Shown: positions 33,557 through 43,051, numbered from the stretch's first letter. The stretch is 64,000 nucleotides of DNA from Lentzea pudingi (GCF_014646255.1 NZ_BMNC01000019.1:62001-126000); one strand, 5' to 3'. Numbers and translations: made by a program. The notes: generated from the letters alone by a model not told the origin.

Positions 33557-34776
33557 TGACCCCAGCGTTTGCGTCCCTTTCCCAACTGGCCGGCACGCTC
33601 GACACCGACCAGGACGCGTTTCGCTGGGCTGCGCACGACTACGGCGGCACAGTCCAGCACCTACCCGCAGCGGTGCTGCGGCCCGCCTCCGCGGCTGACA
33701 TCAGCATCGTGGTCCGGTACGCCCGCGAGCACGGCCTGCAGGTCGTGCCCCGCGGGCAGGGCCACTCCACCGGCGGCCAGGCTCAGGCACCGGGTGGCGT
33801 GGTGATCGACATGAACCAGCTCAACGGCGTTCACGACGTCCGTCCCGACCGCGTGGTCGTCGACGCGGGTGCGCGGTGGAGCGATGTGCTCCGAGCGACC
33901 CTGCCTCACGGACTGACCCCTCCGGTGCTCACCGACTACCTGGAACTGACTGTCGGCGGCACCCTGTCGGTCGGCGGCCTCGGCGGCGCGAGCCACCACC
34001 ACGGCGCGCAGACCGACAACCTCCTCAGTCTCGACGTCGTCACGTCCAGCGGCGCCATCGTCTCCTGTGGCCCGGACGACAACCGGGAGGTGTTCGACGC
34101 GGTGCGCGCAGGCCGGGGCCGCAGCGGCGTCATCACCCGCGCCACCATGCGCCTTGTGCTCGCTCCGGACACCGTGACATGGCACAAACTCCACTACGAC
34201 ACCATCGACCAGCTCGTTGCCGGTCAGCGGCACCTCGTCACCACCGGCGCCTTCGACTACGTCGAAGGACAGCTCAAGATCCGTAACGGGCAGCGTGTCG
34301 CCGAGCTGGAAGCGGTCACGTTCACTGGCGTCTCCGCCGGCCACGGCCGACTCGACGGTCTCGGCTTCCGCGACGCCGACACCCGGACCGCGAGCTACTG
34401 GGACTTCGTCAACCGGCTCGCCGACGGCGAACCCCTCCTGCGCAGCGCCGGGCTGTGGGAGTCGCCGCACCCGTGGTGCAACCTGCTCGTGCCGGACACG
34501 GCCGCGGAAGAGCTGCTGCGCCACAGCGAAAATGACCTCGGCGCCGACCTGTACAGCGACTTCGGCCTTGTTCTCGCCTATCCGCTGCGCACCGACCGCA
34601 TCATCACACCACGGCTCATGCTGCCCCACGACGACATCGTCTTCCTTGTCGCGGCGCTGCGCTACGCACCAGCGGGCGCCCCTCAGGTCGTGGCCGCGAT
34701 GCACACGGCAAACGACGTCCTCGTCACCAAGACTCTCCAGGCGGGCGGACGGCTCTATCTCGATCCGCTGCCGTAG
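33556..34776 (+). CDS. FAD-linked oxidase, cytokinin-dehydrogenase-like, short C-terminus
   Basis: A GTG start shares a base with the previous stop (TAGTG). The 406-residue protein has the FAD-binding_4 fold: ASAADISIVVRYAREHGLQV, then VVPRGQGHSTGGQAQAPG, where H70 is the likely site of covalent flavin, then GVVIDMNQLNGV and GGTLSVGGLGGASHHHGAQT. This pattern fits cytokinin dehydrogenases and related oxidases, which oxidise amines or sugars. Family members usually run on about 50-100 residues, with a C-terminal YDP-PGQ region; here the protein ends at GGRLYLDPLP. It may be truncated or a short subtype. A strong hairpin follows. Confidence 0.82.
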   Translation: MTPAFASLSQLAGTLDTDQDAFRWAAHDYGGTVQHLPAAVLRPASAADISIVVRYAREHGLQVVPRGQGHSTGGQAQAPGGVVIDMNQLNGVHDVRPDRVVVDAGARWSDVLRATLPHGLTPPVLTDYLELTVGGTLSVGGLGGASHHHGAQTDNLLSLDVVTSSGAIVSCGPDDNREVFDAVRAGRGRSGVITRATMRLVLAPDTVTWHKLHYDTIDQLVAGQRHLVTTGAFDYVEGQLKIRNGQRVAELEAVTFTGVSAGHGRLDGLGFRDADTRTASYWDFVNRLADGEPLLRSAGLWESPHPWCNLLVPDTAAEELLRHSENDLGADLYSDFGLVLAYPLRTDRIITPRLMLPHDDIVFLVAALRYAPAGAPQVVAAMHTANDVLVTKTLQAGGRLYLDPLP

Positions 34777-34779
34777 ACC

Positions 34780-34814
34780 GTCTTCTGTCTCGCGTTCACC
34801 GCGATACAGAAGAC
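34780..34814 (+). terminator. Rho-independent-type hairpin after the flavoenzyme gene
   Basis: GTCTTCTGT pairs perfectly with ACAGAAGAC, and inner TCGCG pairs with CGCGA around a 5-base loop, giving a 14-pair stem with one mismatch. It starts four bases after the TAG at 34776 and separates the regulator/flavoenzyme pair from the secreted protein gene. Confidence 0.75.
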
Positions 34815-34882
34815 ACCTTGTCTGTTCACTGTGGACTCCCAAAACTGGGTTGAATCAACCACTTCAACGCAAGGGAGTCCCC

Positions 34883-35254
34883 GTGAACGCGAACATCGCC
34901 CGCGCTTTCACCGCAGCAGGCATGCTTCTCGCCGCGACAGCCGCCGGCATGATCGACACCCCCAGTAACACCGCATCCGCGATCTCTCCTCGACCCTGTG
35001 GCTTCTATTCGCTCGACCTGCCGCAGGGCGAACAGACCGGTGGCTACGTGCACTGCGGCGACGGCTTCATCCTCATCAAGTTCCACTGGAGCACAGGAAC
35101 CGCCGGGACGTCCTGCATCCCGCCCTGGGGCAGCCGTCCGTTTTTCAAGGATGGACCGCACAAGATCGTCAACGCCTACTACGTCCCCACACGACCGAAC
35201 CTCAGCGGCCCGCCCGGCAACCAGATGTGTTCGACCGGTCAACCACGAGCGTGA
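34883..35254 (+). CDS. Small secreted four-Cys protein (DUF6355-like)
   Basis: A GTG start follows GGGAG. A signal peptide (ARAFTAAGMLLAATAAGM) ends near NTASA, leaving about 90 residues with four Cys: RPCGFYSLDLPQ, GYVHCGDGFILIKFHW, TSCIPPWGSRPFF and QMCSTG. The order CG...Y-HC...C-PG/PW...NAYY resembles DUF6355, short secreted proteins often near natural-product genes. The role is unknown. A perfect 11-bp hairpin follows at 35260. Confidence 0.75.
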   Translation: MNANIARAFTAAGMLLAATAAGMIDTPSNTASAISPRPCGFYSLDLPQGEQTGGYVHCGDGFILIKFHWSTGTAGTSCIPPWGSRPFFKDGPHKIVNAYYVPTRPNLSGPPGNQMCSTGQPRA

Positions 35255-35259
35255 GAACA

Positions 35260-35290
35260 GGCGCGCCGCGCACCTAGTCCGCGGCGCGCC
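35260..35290. terminator. Bidirectional hairpin between convergent genes
   Basis: GGCGCGCCGCG and CGCGGCGCGCC form a perfect 11-bp stem around 9 bases. It follows the stop of the secreted protein gene by 5 bases and lies beyond the 3' end of the minus-strand pseudogene, fitting a shared terminator. Confidence 0.75.
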
Positions 35291-35431
35291 CCTCACTCCA
35301 CAACAAGTCGTGATAGGACTCAATCTTCCAGCTACGCCAACACTTGTTGATGAACCGTGGTTCGGCGGCTACCGCCGTCGCATCGCACCCATCCGCCATC
35401 GCCGCTCGCGGCCCATCTGAGCGAAAGTCCC

Positions 35432-35749
35432 CTACCGCTCCTCTTCCAAGCTGCTGATCACCTGCTCGCGTAGTCGCGTGGCGGCGGGCTCGATGTCGCC
35501 GGTGAGCAACTCGGCGCCCGTAACCCGCGCGCGCGGCGTGCCGCCCGATGATCTCCGCAGTCCGCATGCAGAGCACCGAGGCGGCTGTGGATGTGCGCCT
35601 GGCTCCACACGTCGCCGACGCGGCCGAAGATCCTCAGCGCATCGTCCAGGTGCTGAACGACCAGGCCATGTTCACCGGCCGTCTCAGCAAGTTTTGCCTG
35701 CAACATCGCCACACGTCCTGACGACATGAGATCCCCGGCGTCGTCTAGC
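35432..35749 (-). pseudogene. 3' part of the IS-split NB-ARC-TPR regulator
   Basis: Removing the IS and one copy of its target duplication restores the frame across the junction: ALDDAGDLMSSG. The fragment matches the intact paralog: HLDDALRIFGRVGDVWSQ against HLDDALETFSHVGDVWSQ. Further on a second frameshift occurs (near RAARRARG). In the new frame ELLTGDIEPAATRLREQVI matches ELLNGNIEPTATRLRQQMI of the intact gene, with a stop at 35432. The gene is therefore dead for two reasons. Confidence 0.85.
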
Positions 35750-36743
35750 TGTGATGTCCAGGGAGGTTGGTCAGCCGGGTGATGGGTGGCTGGCCTCCGA
35801 GGGCGGAGTGGGCTCGGTGGTGATTGTAGAAGTGCAGCCAGCCGGGCAGGTCTGCTCGGCGCTGGGTTTCTGAGGGGTAGTGGCGGGCGTAGGCCCAGCC
35901 GTCGGCCAGGGTGCGGTGGAAGCGTTCGATCTTGCCGTTGGTCTGCGGGCGGTAGGGCCGCGTTCGTTTGTGTCGGACGCCGAGTTCGGCGCAGGCGTCG
36001 CGCCAGGCGTGCGAGCGATAGCAGGAACCGTTGTCGGACAACACTCTTTCGACGGTGACACCACGCTCTGCGAACCACGTGATCGCCCGCTGCAGGACGC
36101 TGATGGCGGTGGCCGCGGTCTCGTCGGCGTGGATTTCGATGTAGGCGACGCGGGAGTGGTCGTCGATGACGGTGTGCAGGACCGCGGTGCCGACGTTGGG
36201 TTCGTAGTTGGCGTGCCGGGCGCCGGTGCGTTTGGCGGTGGCCTCGCGGTTGCGGTCGCCTTGCTTCTTGCCGACGAAGCGCCAGCCGCCGCCGTCGGGG
36301 ATGTTGCCGAACTTGGTGACGTCAACATGCAGCAGCGAACCAGGGTGCGGGTGTTCGTAGCGGCGCAACGGTTCGCCGGTGACCCGGTCGATCCGGGACA
36401 GCCTGTTGATCCGGCAGCGCACCAGCACCGCGTGCACTGTCGAGGCCGCGAGACCCAGCCGGCCGCCGATCTGCACGGGCCCGAGCCGGTGGCGCCAGCG
36501 CAGCATCACGATCTGCCGCACCAGCGGTTCGGGCGTCCTGGCCGGGCTGTGGTGTGGACGCGAGCTGCGGTCGGCCATCCCGGCTTCGCCCTCGAGTCGA
36601 TAACGCTCAGCCCATTTACGTGCTGTTTTGACCGCGACCATGAACGTTTTCGCGGCTTCGGCGGGACGCCAGTTCTGCTCGACGATCAGACGCGCCAGGC
36701 GTAGCCGGGCACGTGGAGTCAGCGCCGCGTTAGGGTGGGACAC
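35745..36743 (-). CDS. IS481-family transposase
   Basis: A 332-residue DDE transposase. The N-terminal helix-turn-helix region reads LTPRARLRLARLIVEQNWRP and AAKTFMVAVKTARKWAERY. The catalytic core has LHVDVTKFGNIPDGGGWRF, then VIDDHSRVAYIEIHADE, VERVLSDNGSCYRSHAW and PQTNGKIERFHRTLADGW, giving the two Asp and the Glu. It reads from near the right end to the left inverted repeat, with the stop just outside the outer base of that repeat. The frame is intact, so the element may still move. Confidence 0.95.
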   Translation of the reverse strand: MSHPNAALTPRARLRLARLIVEQNWRPAEAAKTFMVAVKTARKWAERYRLEGEAGMADRSSRPHHSPARTPEPLVRQIVMLRWRHRLGPVQIGGRLGLAASTVHAVLVRCRINRLSRIDRVTGEPLRRYEHPHPGSLLHVDVTKFGNIPDGGGWRFVGKKQGDRNREATAKRTGARHANYEPNVGTAVLHTVIDDHSRVAYIEIHADETAATAISVLQRAITWFAERGVTVERVLSDNGSCYRSHAWRDACAELGVRHKRTRPYRPQTNGKIERFHRTLADGWAYARHYPSETQRRADLPGWLHFYNHHRAHSALGGQPPITRLTNLPGHHS

Positions 36744-36863
36744 GAAGGCCTCCGGACGGTGAAGCGGTTCCTAGACAGCTCCACTTCACCTCCCGAGGCC
36801 TTCACCTGTCTTCACGACAGGCCGTCACCCGCCCAAACCGGAACAACGTCCCTGGACATCACA
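35750..36863. mobile_element. IS481-type insertion sequence, 1114 bp, complete
   Basis: The ends are perfect 15-bp inverted repeats, TGTGATGTCCAGGGA at 35750-35764 and its complement at 36849-36863. Similarity extends imperfectly a further 6-8 bases inward. The 6-bp target TCTAGC is duplicated at 35744-35749 and 36864-36869. One transposase gene fills most of the element. Intact ends and duplication indicate a fairly recent insertion into the NB-ARC-TPR gene. Confidence 0.95.
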
Positions 36864-38800
36864 TCTAGCGCTGCTCGCGTCGCGCTGAGCAGATCGCGTG
36901 CCTCTCCAACCAATCCGAGAGCCGCGCACGCCATGGCGAGATGCGCGGTCGCCACCGAGTACTGCCACATGTCGTCGACTTCGACGCTGATCTTCCGCGC
37001 GTTCTCGCAGTGAGCGATCGCGGCGTCGTAGGCGCCAACCTTGGAGAATGCCTTGGCGAGCCCCACGTGCCCGATAGCGAGCCCTCCGCAGTCATCCAGC
37101 TCGGCGCGGATGGCCATGGCCTCCCGGTAGAGATTCATCGAAGCCGCTTTGTCGTCGGCGTCGATGCTCGCGTCGCCCAGCGTTTCCAAGATCCAGGCTT
37201 CGGCGTCTCGGTGGCCACCTTGGCGAGCCATCGCGAGCGCCTCCCAAAGCGCGGGCATCCACCAGGACCATGCACGCCGATGACACAGCATCTCGCTGAT
37301 CACAACAGGCAGGTAGGCAACAGAGGTGACATTCCATCGGGCTCCGCAGCGCACCAGCTGGACCAGAAGACGCAGCTCCTCTTCGAACCAGTTGAGCGCT
37401 TGCGCCGGGTCGCGGAACATCAGTGTTGTCAGGTCGTTCTTGGGCAGACTGAGCCCGCTTCTCGGACGCGACGGCCAGAGAATCCGGGTGGCAGCGGCAC
37501 CGGTGGTCAGATAAAAGCGGACCAGTCGCTCCAGGGCTGCGGCGTTGTCCTGGTGCGAGTTGTGTTCCCGCGCGAGCTCGAGAGCGTACGAGTGGACAAG
37601 GTCGTGCATCACGAACCTGTCCTCCGTGGTCTGGTCGAGCAGGTGGATGCTGGCCAGCGCGGACAGGTGGCCCAGTGCTTGGGAAGGCGGCTGGTCCATG
37701 AGAGCCGCTGCGGCTTCGATTCGAACCGGTCCGCCTGGATGCAGGCCCAGCAACCGGAAGGTATCGGACATCTTCGCGGGCAACGCGTCATGCGAGTACG
37801 ACAGGACGGTCCGCACTGCGAGGGTGTCGTTGACCGCGAACACGTCCAGCGGCTGGCGCCGAGCAAGCTCGTTGGCGAGTGCCCGCAGGGGCGTGTTGAG
37901 CCAGCGGCTTGCCCGTTCCGCTGCGATCCGGAGTGCGAGGGGAAGCCGTCCGGCTCGATCCGCGATCACCTGTGCCGCGTCGAGGTCGGTGTCGATGCGG
38001 GGCCCGACAACCGACCGGAGAAGTTCATGCGCTTCGTCGGCGGTCATGGGTTGCACGGTGATGCGCACGGCGCCATCTCTCACCACCACACCGGACAAGC
38101 GGTTGCGGCTGGTGATCACCGCCAAGGACGACATCGAACCCGGCAGGAGCTGCCTGACTTGTTCGTCGTCAACGGCGTTGTCCAGCACCACCAGCGTGCG
38201 AGTGCCGGCGAGAAGGGTTCGGTACAGCGCGGCGCGTTCTGCCAGGTCGCTCGGTATGTCCGACGGCGCGATACCCAGCGAGCGCAGGAAACCGCCGAGG
38301 ACGAAAGCCGGGTCGTCAGGCGGGTCGGCTGCATAGCCTCGCAGGTCGGCGAACAGGACACCGTCGGGGAAAGCGTCGGCGATCGAGTGCGCCCAGGTCA
38401 CCGCGAAAGCGGTCTTACCGACACCCGCCGGACCGTCGAATGCGATCACCCCCGCGTGCGTCGCGAGCGCCTCCTCGGCTTCTTTGATCAGCTCGGTTCG
38501 AGGGGTGAGTCCGCGGATCGCCACGGGCAGCTGGTCTGGACGCACGCGATCTCGTGCTGGTCGAGTGCGTGGCTTGGGTGCGGCCAGTTTGATGAGTCGA
38601 CCGCCTGCGCTCAAGGCGGCATCGATCGCGGCGGCGATCTCCGGTCCCGGCACGCTTCGGTCATGCTCCAGGTTGCCGAGATAGCTCCTGCTCACGTTCG
38701 AGTCCGCGCTGAGCGCTGCCAAGGACTTCTGCTGCTCCGCTCGAAGCGTGCGCAGTCCCTGCCCGAACGTCTGTGGATTCACGTGCCGGCTTCCGCTCAT
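36864..38800 (-). pseudogene. 5' part of the XRE-NB-ARC-TPR regulator, cut by IS481
   Basis: The start MSGSRHVNPQTF follows GGAGGAG. The domains match the intact paralog at 31265-33556 almost residue for residue: the HTH (TLRAEQQKSLAALSADSNVS), NB-ARC P-loop GPAGVGKT, the segment TLVVLDNAVDDEQVRQLLPG, AGRLPLALRI, FVMHDLVHSYA and the TPR helices (HVGLAKAFSKVGAYDAAIAH). The frame breaks after ATRAALDV, where the IS sits. The truncated product, if made, would keep the DNA-binding and ATPase parts but lose the last TPR repeats. The paralogs face each other with the secreted-protein gene between them. Confidence 0.88.
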
Positions 38801-39080
38801 CGAGACGCTCCTCCCCGGCGGAACCCCGAGGTGCGTCACAGGGAGGTGCGGCAGCCAGCAGCATCAGGCGACGCCGCACTGGCAGCGGGAAAGCCTTCAC
38901 AGAGGATGTTCGCCGAGCCATGTCGATCCCCGATCGCGTTCGAGGGCAGCCCACGACTGCCTCACTGCTGCGTTTCAGGGATCAGCTCGATAGCGACAAA
39001 GCCAACCCAATCGGAATAGTCCGATTGGAGTAGCGTAGGTAGGGGTGCCGATCACGTCAACCGGAACCATGATTCCCAGG

Positions 39081-39920
39081 TCATCGCCGCCGGGGTCGCA
39101 TCCGCCCCCGCAGTCGTTCCAGTGCAGGCAGCAAGTCCTGGTAGTGGCCGCCGAGTAGGCGTGCAAGGACAGCTACCAGACGTGCGTCCGTCCCGACGAA
39201 GACGCGCGCCCGACGGCGTTCGGCTCCGCTAAGGATGGTCACCGCCGCCTTCTCGGGGTCGGTACGCGCGACCTGCTTCTCGAAGCCTCGGATCACAGCC
39301 TTGCGGTTCTCCCCTGCTGCGAAAAGGCCGTTGCGAACGATCGAGGTTCGGACGCCTCCCGGGAAGACGCACGTCACCGACACGTCGCTGCCAGCCGCGG
39401 CGAGTTCTTGGCGCAGCGCCTCACTGAAGCCGCGAACAGCGAATTTGGATGAGTTGTAGGCGGTGTACTTCGAGGTCGCCACCAGCCCGAACGCGCTGGA
39501 GAACGTGACTATCCGGCCACCCTCCGAACCGGCGACGAACGGGAGATGGGCCTTGACGGTGTACATCGATCCCCGCCAGTTCACCGCCATCACCTGCTCG
39601 ATGTCCGCCACGTCGGAGTCGAGCAGGCTGCCACGGTGAATGATGCCGGCGGCAGCGAACACGGAGTCGACGCCGCCGAGCTCGGAGTTGACCGCGCTCG
39701 CGGCGGCTCGCATCTCGTCCCAGTCCGTCACATCGACGACATGTGCCAGCACTCGTGCGCCGTGCGCTTCGCAGCGTGCGACCGCGCCTTCCAAAGCGGC
39801 AGCATCGCGATCGAGCAGTGAGAGCCGCGCGCCCCGTCGCGCGAGCTCAATCGCCAGCGCTCGCCCGATGCCCGCACCGGCCCCGGTGATCACCGCGACC
39901 TTGCCCTCGAAGCTGCTCAC
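39081..39920 (-). CDS. Short-chain dehydrogenase/reductase
   Basis: A 279-residue classical SDR: cofactor motif TGAGAGIG near 12-19, LLDRDAAALE after the second strand (Asp suggests NAD or an NADP variant), the N-A-G-like AAAGIIH, the catalytic Ser in IVTFSSAFG, and YNSSK. The N-terminal start follows a weak ribosome site. The substrate cannot be told. It stands alone between the disrupted regulator and the sensory-type gene. Confidence 0.88.
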   Translation of the reverse strand: MSSFEGKVAVITGAGAGIGRALAIELARRGARLSLLDRDAAALEGAVARCEAHGARVLAHVVDVTDWDEMRAAASAVNSELGGVDSVFAAAGIIHRGSLLDSDVADIEQVMAVNWRGSMYTVKAHLPFVAGSEGGRIVTFSSAFGLVATSKYTAYNSSKFAVRGFSEALRQELAAAGSDVSVTCVFPGGVRTSIVRNGLFAAGENRKAVIRGFEKQVARTDPEKAAVTILSGAERRRARVFVGTDARLVAVLARLLGGHYQDLLPALERLRGRMRPRRR

Positions 39921-39949
39921 TAACCAGCACCTTTCCCACGGCCGGCAAC

Positions 39950-40981
39950 TCAGCCGACCATCCCACGTTCAGGCTCGGTCAGGGTGACCAGCGCTGCGGT
40001 GGTGTGTTGATCAAGCGCCATGAGCGCAGCGGAGACGGCGACCTTCATCCACCCTCCGTCCTCAGAGCGAACCCGCAAGACGCCTTCGGCGCGTCCGCTC
40101 ACCGCGAGGTCGTTGGAGAGGCCGACCGCTCTACGCAGATCAGCTCGATGAACAGCTGGGCGATGTGGTGCACCGAGCGTCCACGCCACGCCCGGCATGG
40201 GGTTGTCGAGCCATTTCAGCAACCGCATCGTGCGCAGGTCGACGATCGCACGCCAACGCCCAGGCGTCGCTTCCGCTGCGAGTACCTGCTGCGCGAGAAG
40301 GACCGGAATGGGCGGAGGCGCGGCCGGCACGCTCTCCGCCGGTCCGATGTCGTGGGTGATCCCCCGGACGATGAGCTCAACCCGGCCGTTGGGCGCCTTC
40401 ACCTCGACGCACCGGCAGGCGAAGTGCAACGCACGCCGAACACCGTCGTCTCGGTTCACCGTCCAGGTGGCCAGGTGCTCCGCACCCGCTTTCGCGTTGA
40501 CGATGAGCGCCAACGCCTTGGCCTCGTCCGAGTTCGTCTGCAGACGCTGATAGGCGAAGAGCTCAGCCAAGTCGTGCTCGTTGCGCCACTTGTCGGCCCT
40601 CGTCCCATACAGCCGAAGCAGATCGTCCGACCTGCTGCTGACGTGCCGGCTGAGGTTGATATGCCATGCACCTGCCGCATCACGTACAGGAGGATCCTCG
40701 TCGAGCGGCCCCACCCACACGTGCACGCCGTGAACCACGCCACCGTAGGTCTGCAGCGGGTGGGCGATCACCCTCCGCTTACCGACTGTCGTTCGAGCCT
40801 CAATCGCCCCGCGGCTCCGCACTACGCGCGCGATCACACCCTGGACATCGGGCAGGAACGGGCCGCGACCGAGAACCGACCGAATCGACACCATGTTCTT
40901 CGGGCTGCGACCGGCCGCCAGCACCGTCGGCTCGCGCCGGAGACCACCGAACGTCTCGACCAACAGCCAGTCAGCCGCCAT
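39950..40981 (-). CDS. PAS/DUF5593-like actinobacterial sensory-type protein
   Basis: The start MAADWLLVETFGG follows GACGAGG. The longer upstream reading is unlikely. The 343-residue protein has a GAF/PAS-like N-terminal part (EPTVLAAGRSPKNMVSIRSV, then HGVHVWVGPLDEDPPV), a middle helical part (YGTRADKWRNEHDLAELFAY), and a second PAS-like part (WRAIVDLRTMRLLKWLDNPM, then GWMKVAVSAALMALDQHTTA). It resembles an actinobacterial DUF5593/PAS family with no known signal. Family placement is from memory of the pattern; confidence in function is low. Confidence 0.7.
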   Translation of the reverse strand: MAADWLLVETFGGLRREPTVLAAGRSPKNMVSIRSVLGRGPFLPDVQGVIARVVRSRGAIEARTTVGKRRVIAHPLQTYGGVVHGVHVWVGPLDEDPPVRDAAGAWHINLSRHVSSRSDDLLRLYGTRADKWRNEHDLAELFAYQRLQTNSDEAKALALIVNAKAGAEHLATWTVNRDDGVRRALHFACRCVEVKAPNGRVELIVRGITHDIGPAESVPAAPPPIPVLLAQQVLAAEATPGRWRAIVDLRTMRLLKWLDNPMPGVAWTLGAPHRPAVHRADLRRAVGLSNDLAVSGRAEGVLRVRSEDGGWMKVAVSAALMALDQHTTAALVTLTEPERGMVG

Positions 40982-41311
40982 CGCCTCGTCCCCCGGTCGA
41001 AGATAGGCCTGCTCAGGCACAGTATCTTCGCCGCGGAAGCAGCGCTTGGAGTCCCTCCAAGATGGCAACGAAGCGGCGGCATTTTCATGCCGCCGAGTGA
41101 TCATCTGGGCGGCATGATCATCGTCAGCGTGACCGCTGTCGCTCGCCCAAGTCGTGAAGGCGGCCCAGGCATCCAGGTGCAACGCCATGCCGCGTTACTG
41201 CGGGGTTGAGGAGTCGCGACCACCGACCCGGTCAGCTCCGAGCCGGATCTCCACATTGTCTGCGCCTGCTCCGAGGGGGTGAACCACTGGCGTTCGGCTG
41301 ATGCGACTCCG
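40982..41311. other. Intergenic DNA upstream of the sensory-type gene
   Basis: A 330-base stretch between the start at 40981 and the stop at 41312, both on the minus strand. It should hold the promoter of the sensory-type gene. Open frames crossing it are extensions of neighbouring frames with weak starts. No palindrome or terminator was recognised. Confidence 0.45.
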
Positions 41312-42178
41312 CTACGAACAGGTACGTACAACCTGTTCCAACTCAGCTGTCGCCTGGGCGATGAGTTCGAGCGACTCGCCCGCCCCCAACGCGACGTCCT
41401 GCAGGCTCGCGAACCGCTGCGCGCACCGTTCGGTCAGCCCCGGCTCCTCGACGTACTCGCCCTTGATGAACGTCTCCAGATACGCCACGTCGTTGTGCTG
41501 CCGATGCGGAAACCCCAGCAACGTGAACGGCGATCCCATCGCCGGATACGGTCCCGTGTCGCGCGGCACGACCTGCACGCTCACCGCCTCGTGGCCGCTG
41601 ACCTCCATCAAGTGGAGCAGCTGCGCCTTCATCACCCGCGGCCCGCCGATCGCGTGCCGCAATACCGCCTCCGGGAAGACTGCGTGAACGGCCAGCGGGT
41701 CCCTGTCACTCAGGCGTGCCGCCCAGGCCTCGCGCACCATCGCCAGCCGCGCTGTCCGCACCGGATCGTCGTTCTGCATAACCCTGCTCGTGTAGCCGGG
41801 AAGTTGAAGTACCGTCGGAACAAGGTCCGTCGTGAACACTCGTAGCGACGTGGCCTCATACACCAGATTCGCAAAGTCCGCCGCAGGGTCAAAGTTCGGG
41901 CCGTTGGTCTGCACGCGTACGCGCGCTTGTTCCGCGTACTGCACGCGAAGCAACACTGCTTGCCATTCTGGGGTCGGCACCTGGTAAACGTAGCCGAGCG
42001 CCATGACGTCCACGGGCACCGATGGCTGCACCGCGTTCTCCATCATGGACAGCTTGGCGCTGCTGAAGCCCACACGCTGACCGGCCTCGGCGAGGCTCAG
42101 GTCGCGCTCGGCACGCCATCCGGCCAGCTGCCGCCCGATGGCGCGTTCAAGCGTCGTGGCCCGGAAGTCCTTCGGCAT
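41312..42178 (-). CDS. XRE-family regulator with DUF5753 domain
   Basis: A 288-residue protein: HTH at about 11-60 (AIGRQLAGWRAERDLSLAEA, SSAKLSMMENAVQPS) and a C-terminal DUF5753-like domain (LVPTVLQLPGYTSRVM, DRDPLAVHAVFPEAVLRHAI, VSVQVVPRDTGPYPAMGSPF, VAYLETFIKGEYVEE). The pairing is typical of Streptomyces-type BldB/WhiJ-like regulators, often partnered with DUF397 proteins. It lies 7 bases after the next regulator gene and is probably co-transcribed with it. Confidence 0.88.
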   Translation of the reverse strand: MPKDFRATTLERAIGRQLAGWRAERDLSLAEAGQRVGFSSAKLSMMENAVQPSVPVDVMALGYVYQVPTPEWQAVLLRVQYAEQARVRVQTNGPNFDPAADFANLVYEATSLRVFTTDLVPTVLQLPGYTSRVMQNDDPVRTARLAMVREAWAARLSDRDPLAVHAVFPEAVLRHAIGGPRVMKAQLLHLMEVSGHEAVSVQVVPRDTGPYPAMGSPFTLLGFPHRQHNDVAYLETFIKGEYVEEPGLTERCAQRFASLQDVALGAGESLELIAQATAELEQVVRTCS

Positions 42179-42185
42179 AGGGAGA

Positions 42186-43019
42186 TCACCAGCGCTGAAG
42201 TCTGTTGATCATGTCGAGTGATGCCTGCTCACACAGGCTCACTTCGGCGAGTTTGCCCGCAACCGCTTCGTAGCCTGCGATCGAATCCTTCATCTCCACG
42301 AAGGTGTGCGAGTTCAGGGCTTCCAGCCAGACCACAGGCTCGTACTTCGGGAACTTCAATTGCGTGAACGCCCCAGTCATCCCGGCGTGCGCGCCGGCCG
42401 AGGCCGGCACAACCCGGATCTTCACGTGCGCCCAGTTCGCCATCATCGTCAGGTGAAGCATCTGCTCGGCCTGTACCGCAGGCTCACCTACTTGAAGCCG
42501 CAGAGCGAATTCGTGGATGAAGAAGGTGCAGTCCAGGCGGTCGCGGAGCAAGTCCCTCATCTCGGCTTGTACACGCAGCCGTTCGTCGATCTCCTCCTGC
42601 GGCACGGTGGCGGAAGCGATCATCAACTCACGCGCGTAGTCGTCGGTCCGCAGGAACACCGGCAACGCGTGCGGTTGCCAGTCAATCAGCTCCTTCGCCA
42701 TGGCGACGTGAGCAAGCACGGTGCTCGGCCGGATCGGCGCGGACTTCCCGTACTGCTGCCACCACCCCAGCACGTGCCGGGTCGGGTACAACGCGAGCAG
42801 CCGATTACGCTCAGCGGCCTCTGGGCGGCATACGCTCAGCAACACCGCGACTTCAAGTCTGCTGAGGTACACCTTGCCGTTCAACACTTCCGAGACCTTG
42901 CTTTCGTCGCAGTCGACCAGCTCGGCGACCTGACGCGAACTCAGTCCTGAGCCCGCAACCACCGCGCGCACACCCTCACCGAACTCGCGCCCTCGTGTGG
43001 TGGAGACCCTTCTTGGCAT
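42186..43019 (-). CDS. XRE-family regulator with DUF5753 domain
   Basis: The start MPRRVSTTRGREFGEG gives a 277-residue protein: HTH (LSSRQVAELVDCDESKVSEV) and DUF5753 (PTRHVLGWWQQYGKSAPIRP, LPVFLRTDDYARELM, CTFFIHEFALRLQVGEP, VKIRVVPASAGAHAGMTGAF, PVVWLEALNSHTFVEM). It differs clearly from the adjacent 41312 protein, so this is not a recent duplication. It is downstream of two small genes at 43052 and 43404. Confidence 0.85.
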   Translation of the reverse strand: MPRRVSTTRGREFGEGVRAVVAGSGLSSRQVAELVDCDESKVSEVLNGKVYLSRLEVAVLLSVCRPEAAERNRLLALYPTRHVLGWWQQYGKSAPIRPSTVLAHVAMAKELIDWQPHALPVFLRTDDYARELMIASATVPQEEIDERLRVQAEMRDLLRDRLDCTFFIHEFALRLQVGEPAVQAEQMLHLTMMANWAHVKIRVVPASAGAHAGMTGAFTQLKFPKYEPVVWLEALNSHTFVEMKDSIAGYEAVAGKLAEVSLCEQASLDMINRLQRW

Positions 43020-43051
43020 GTCATTCCCATACGCTAGTAGGAATATTGGTT

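Noticed and set aside
36941..39019. A 692-codon open frame on the plus strand opposite the split regulator
   Set aside because: It is exactly antisense to the NB-ARC-TPR gene, has Arg/Gly/His-rich shadow composition and no ribosome site. The minus-strand frame matches its intact paralog throughout.
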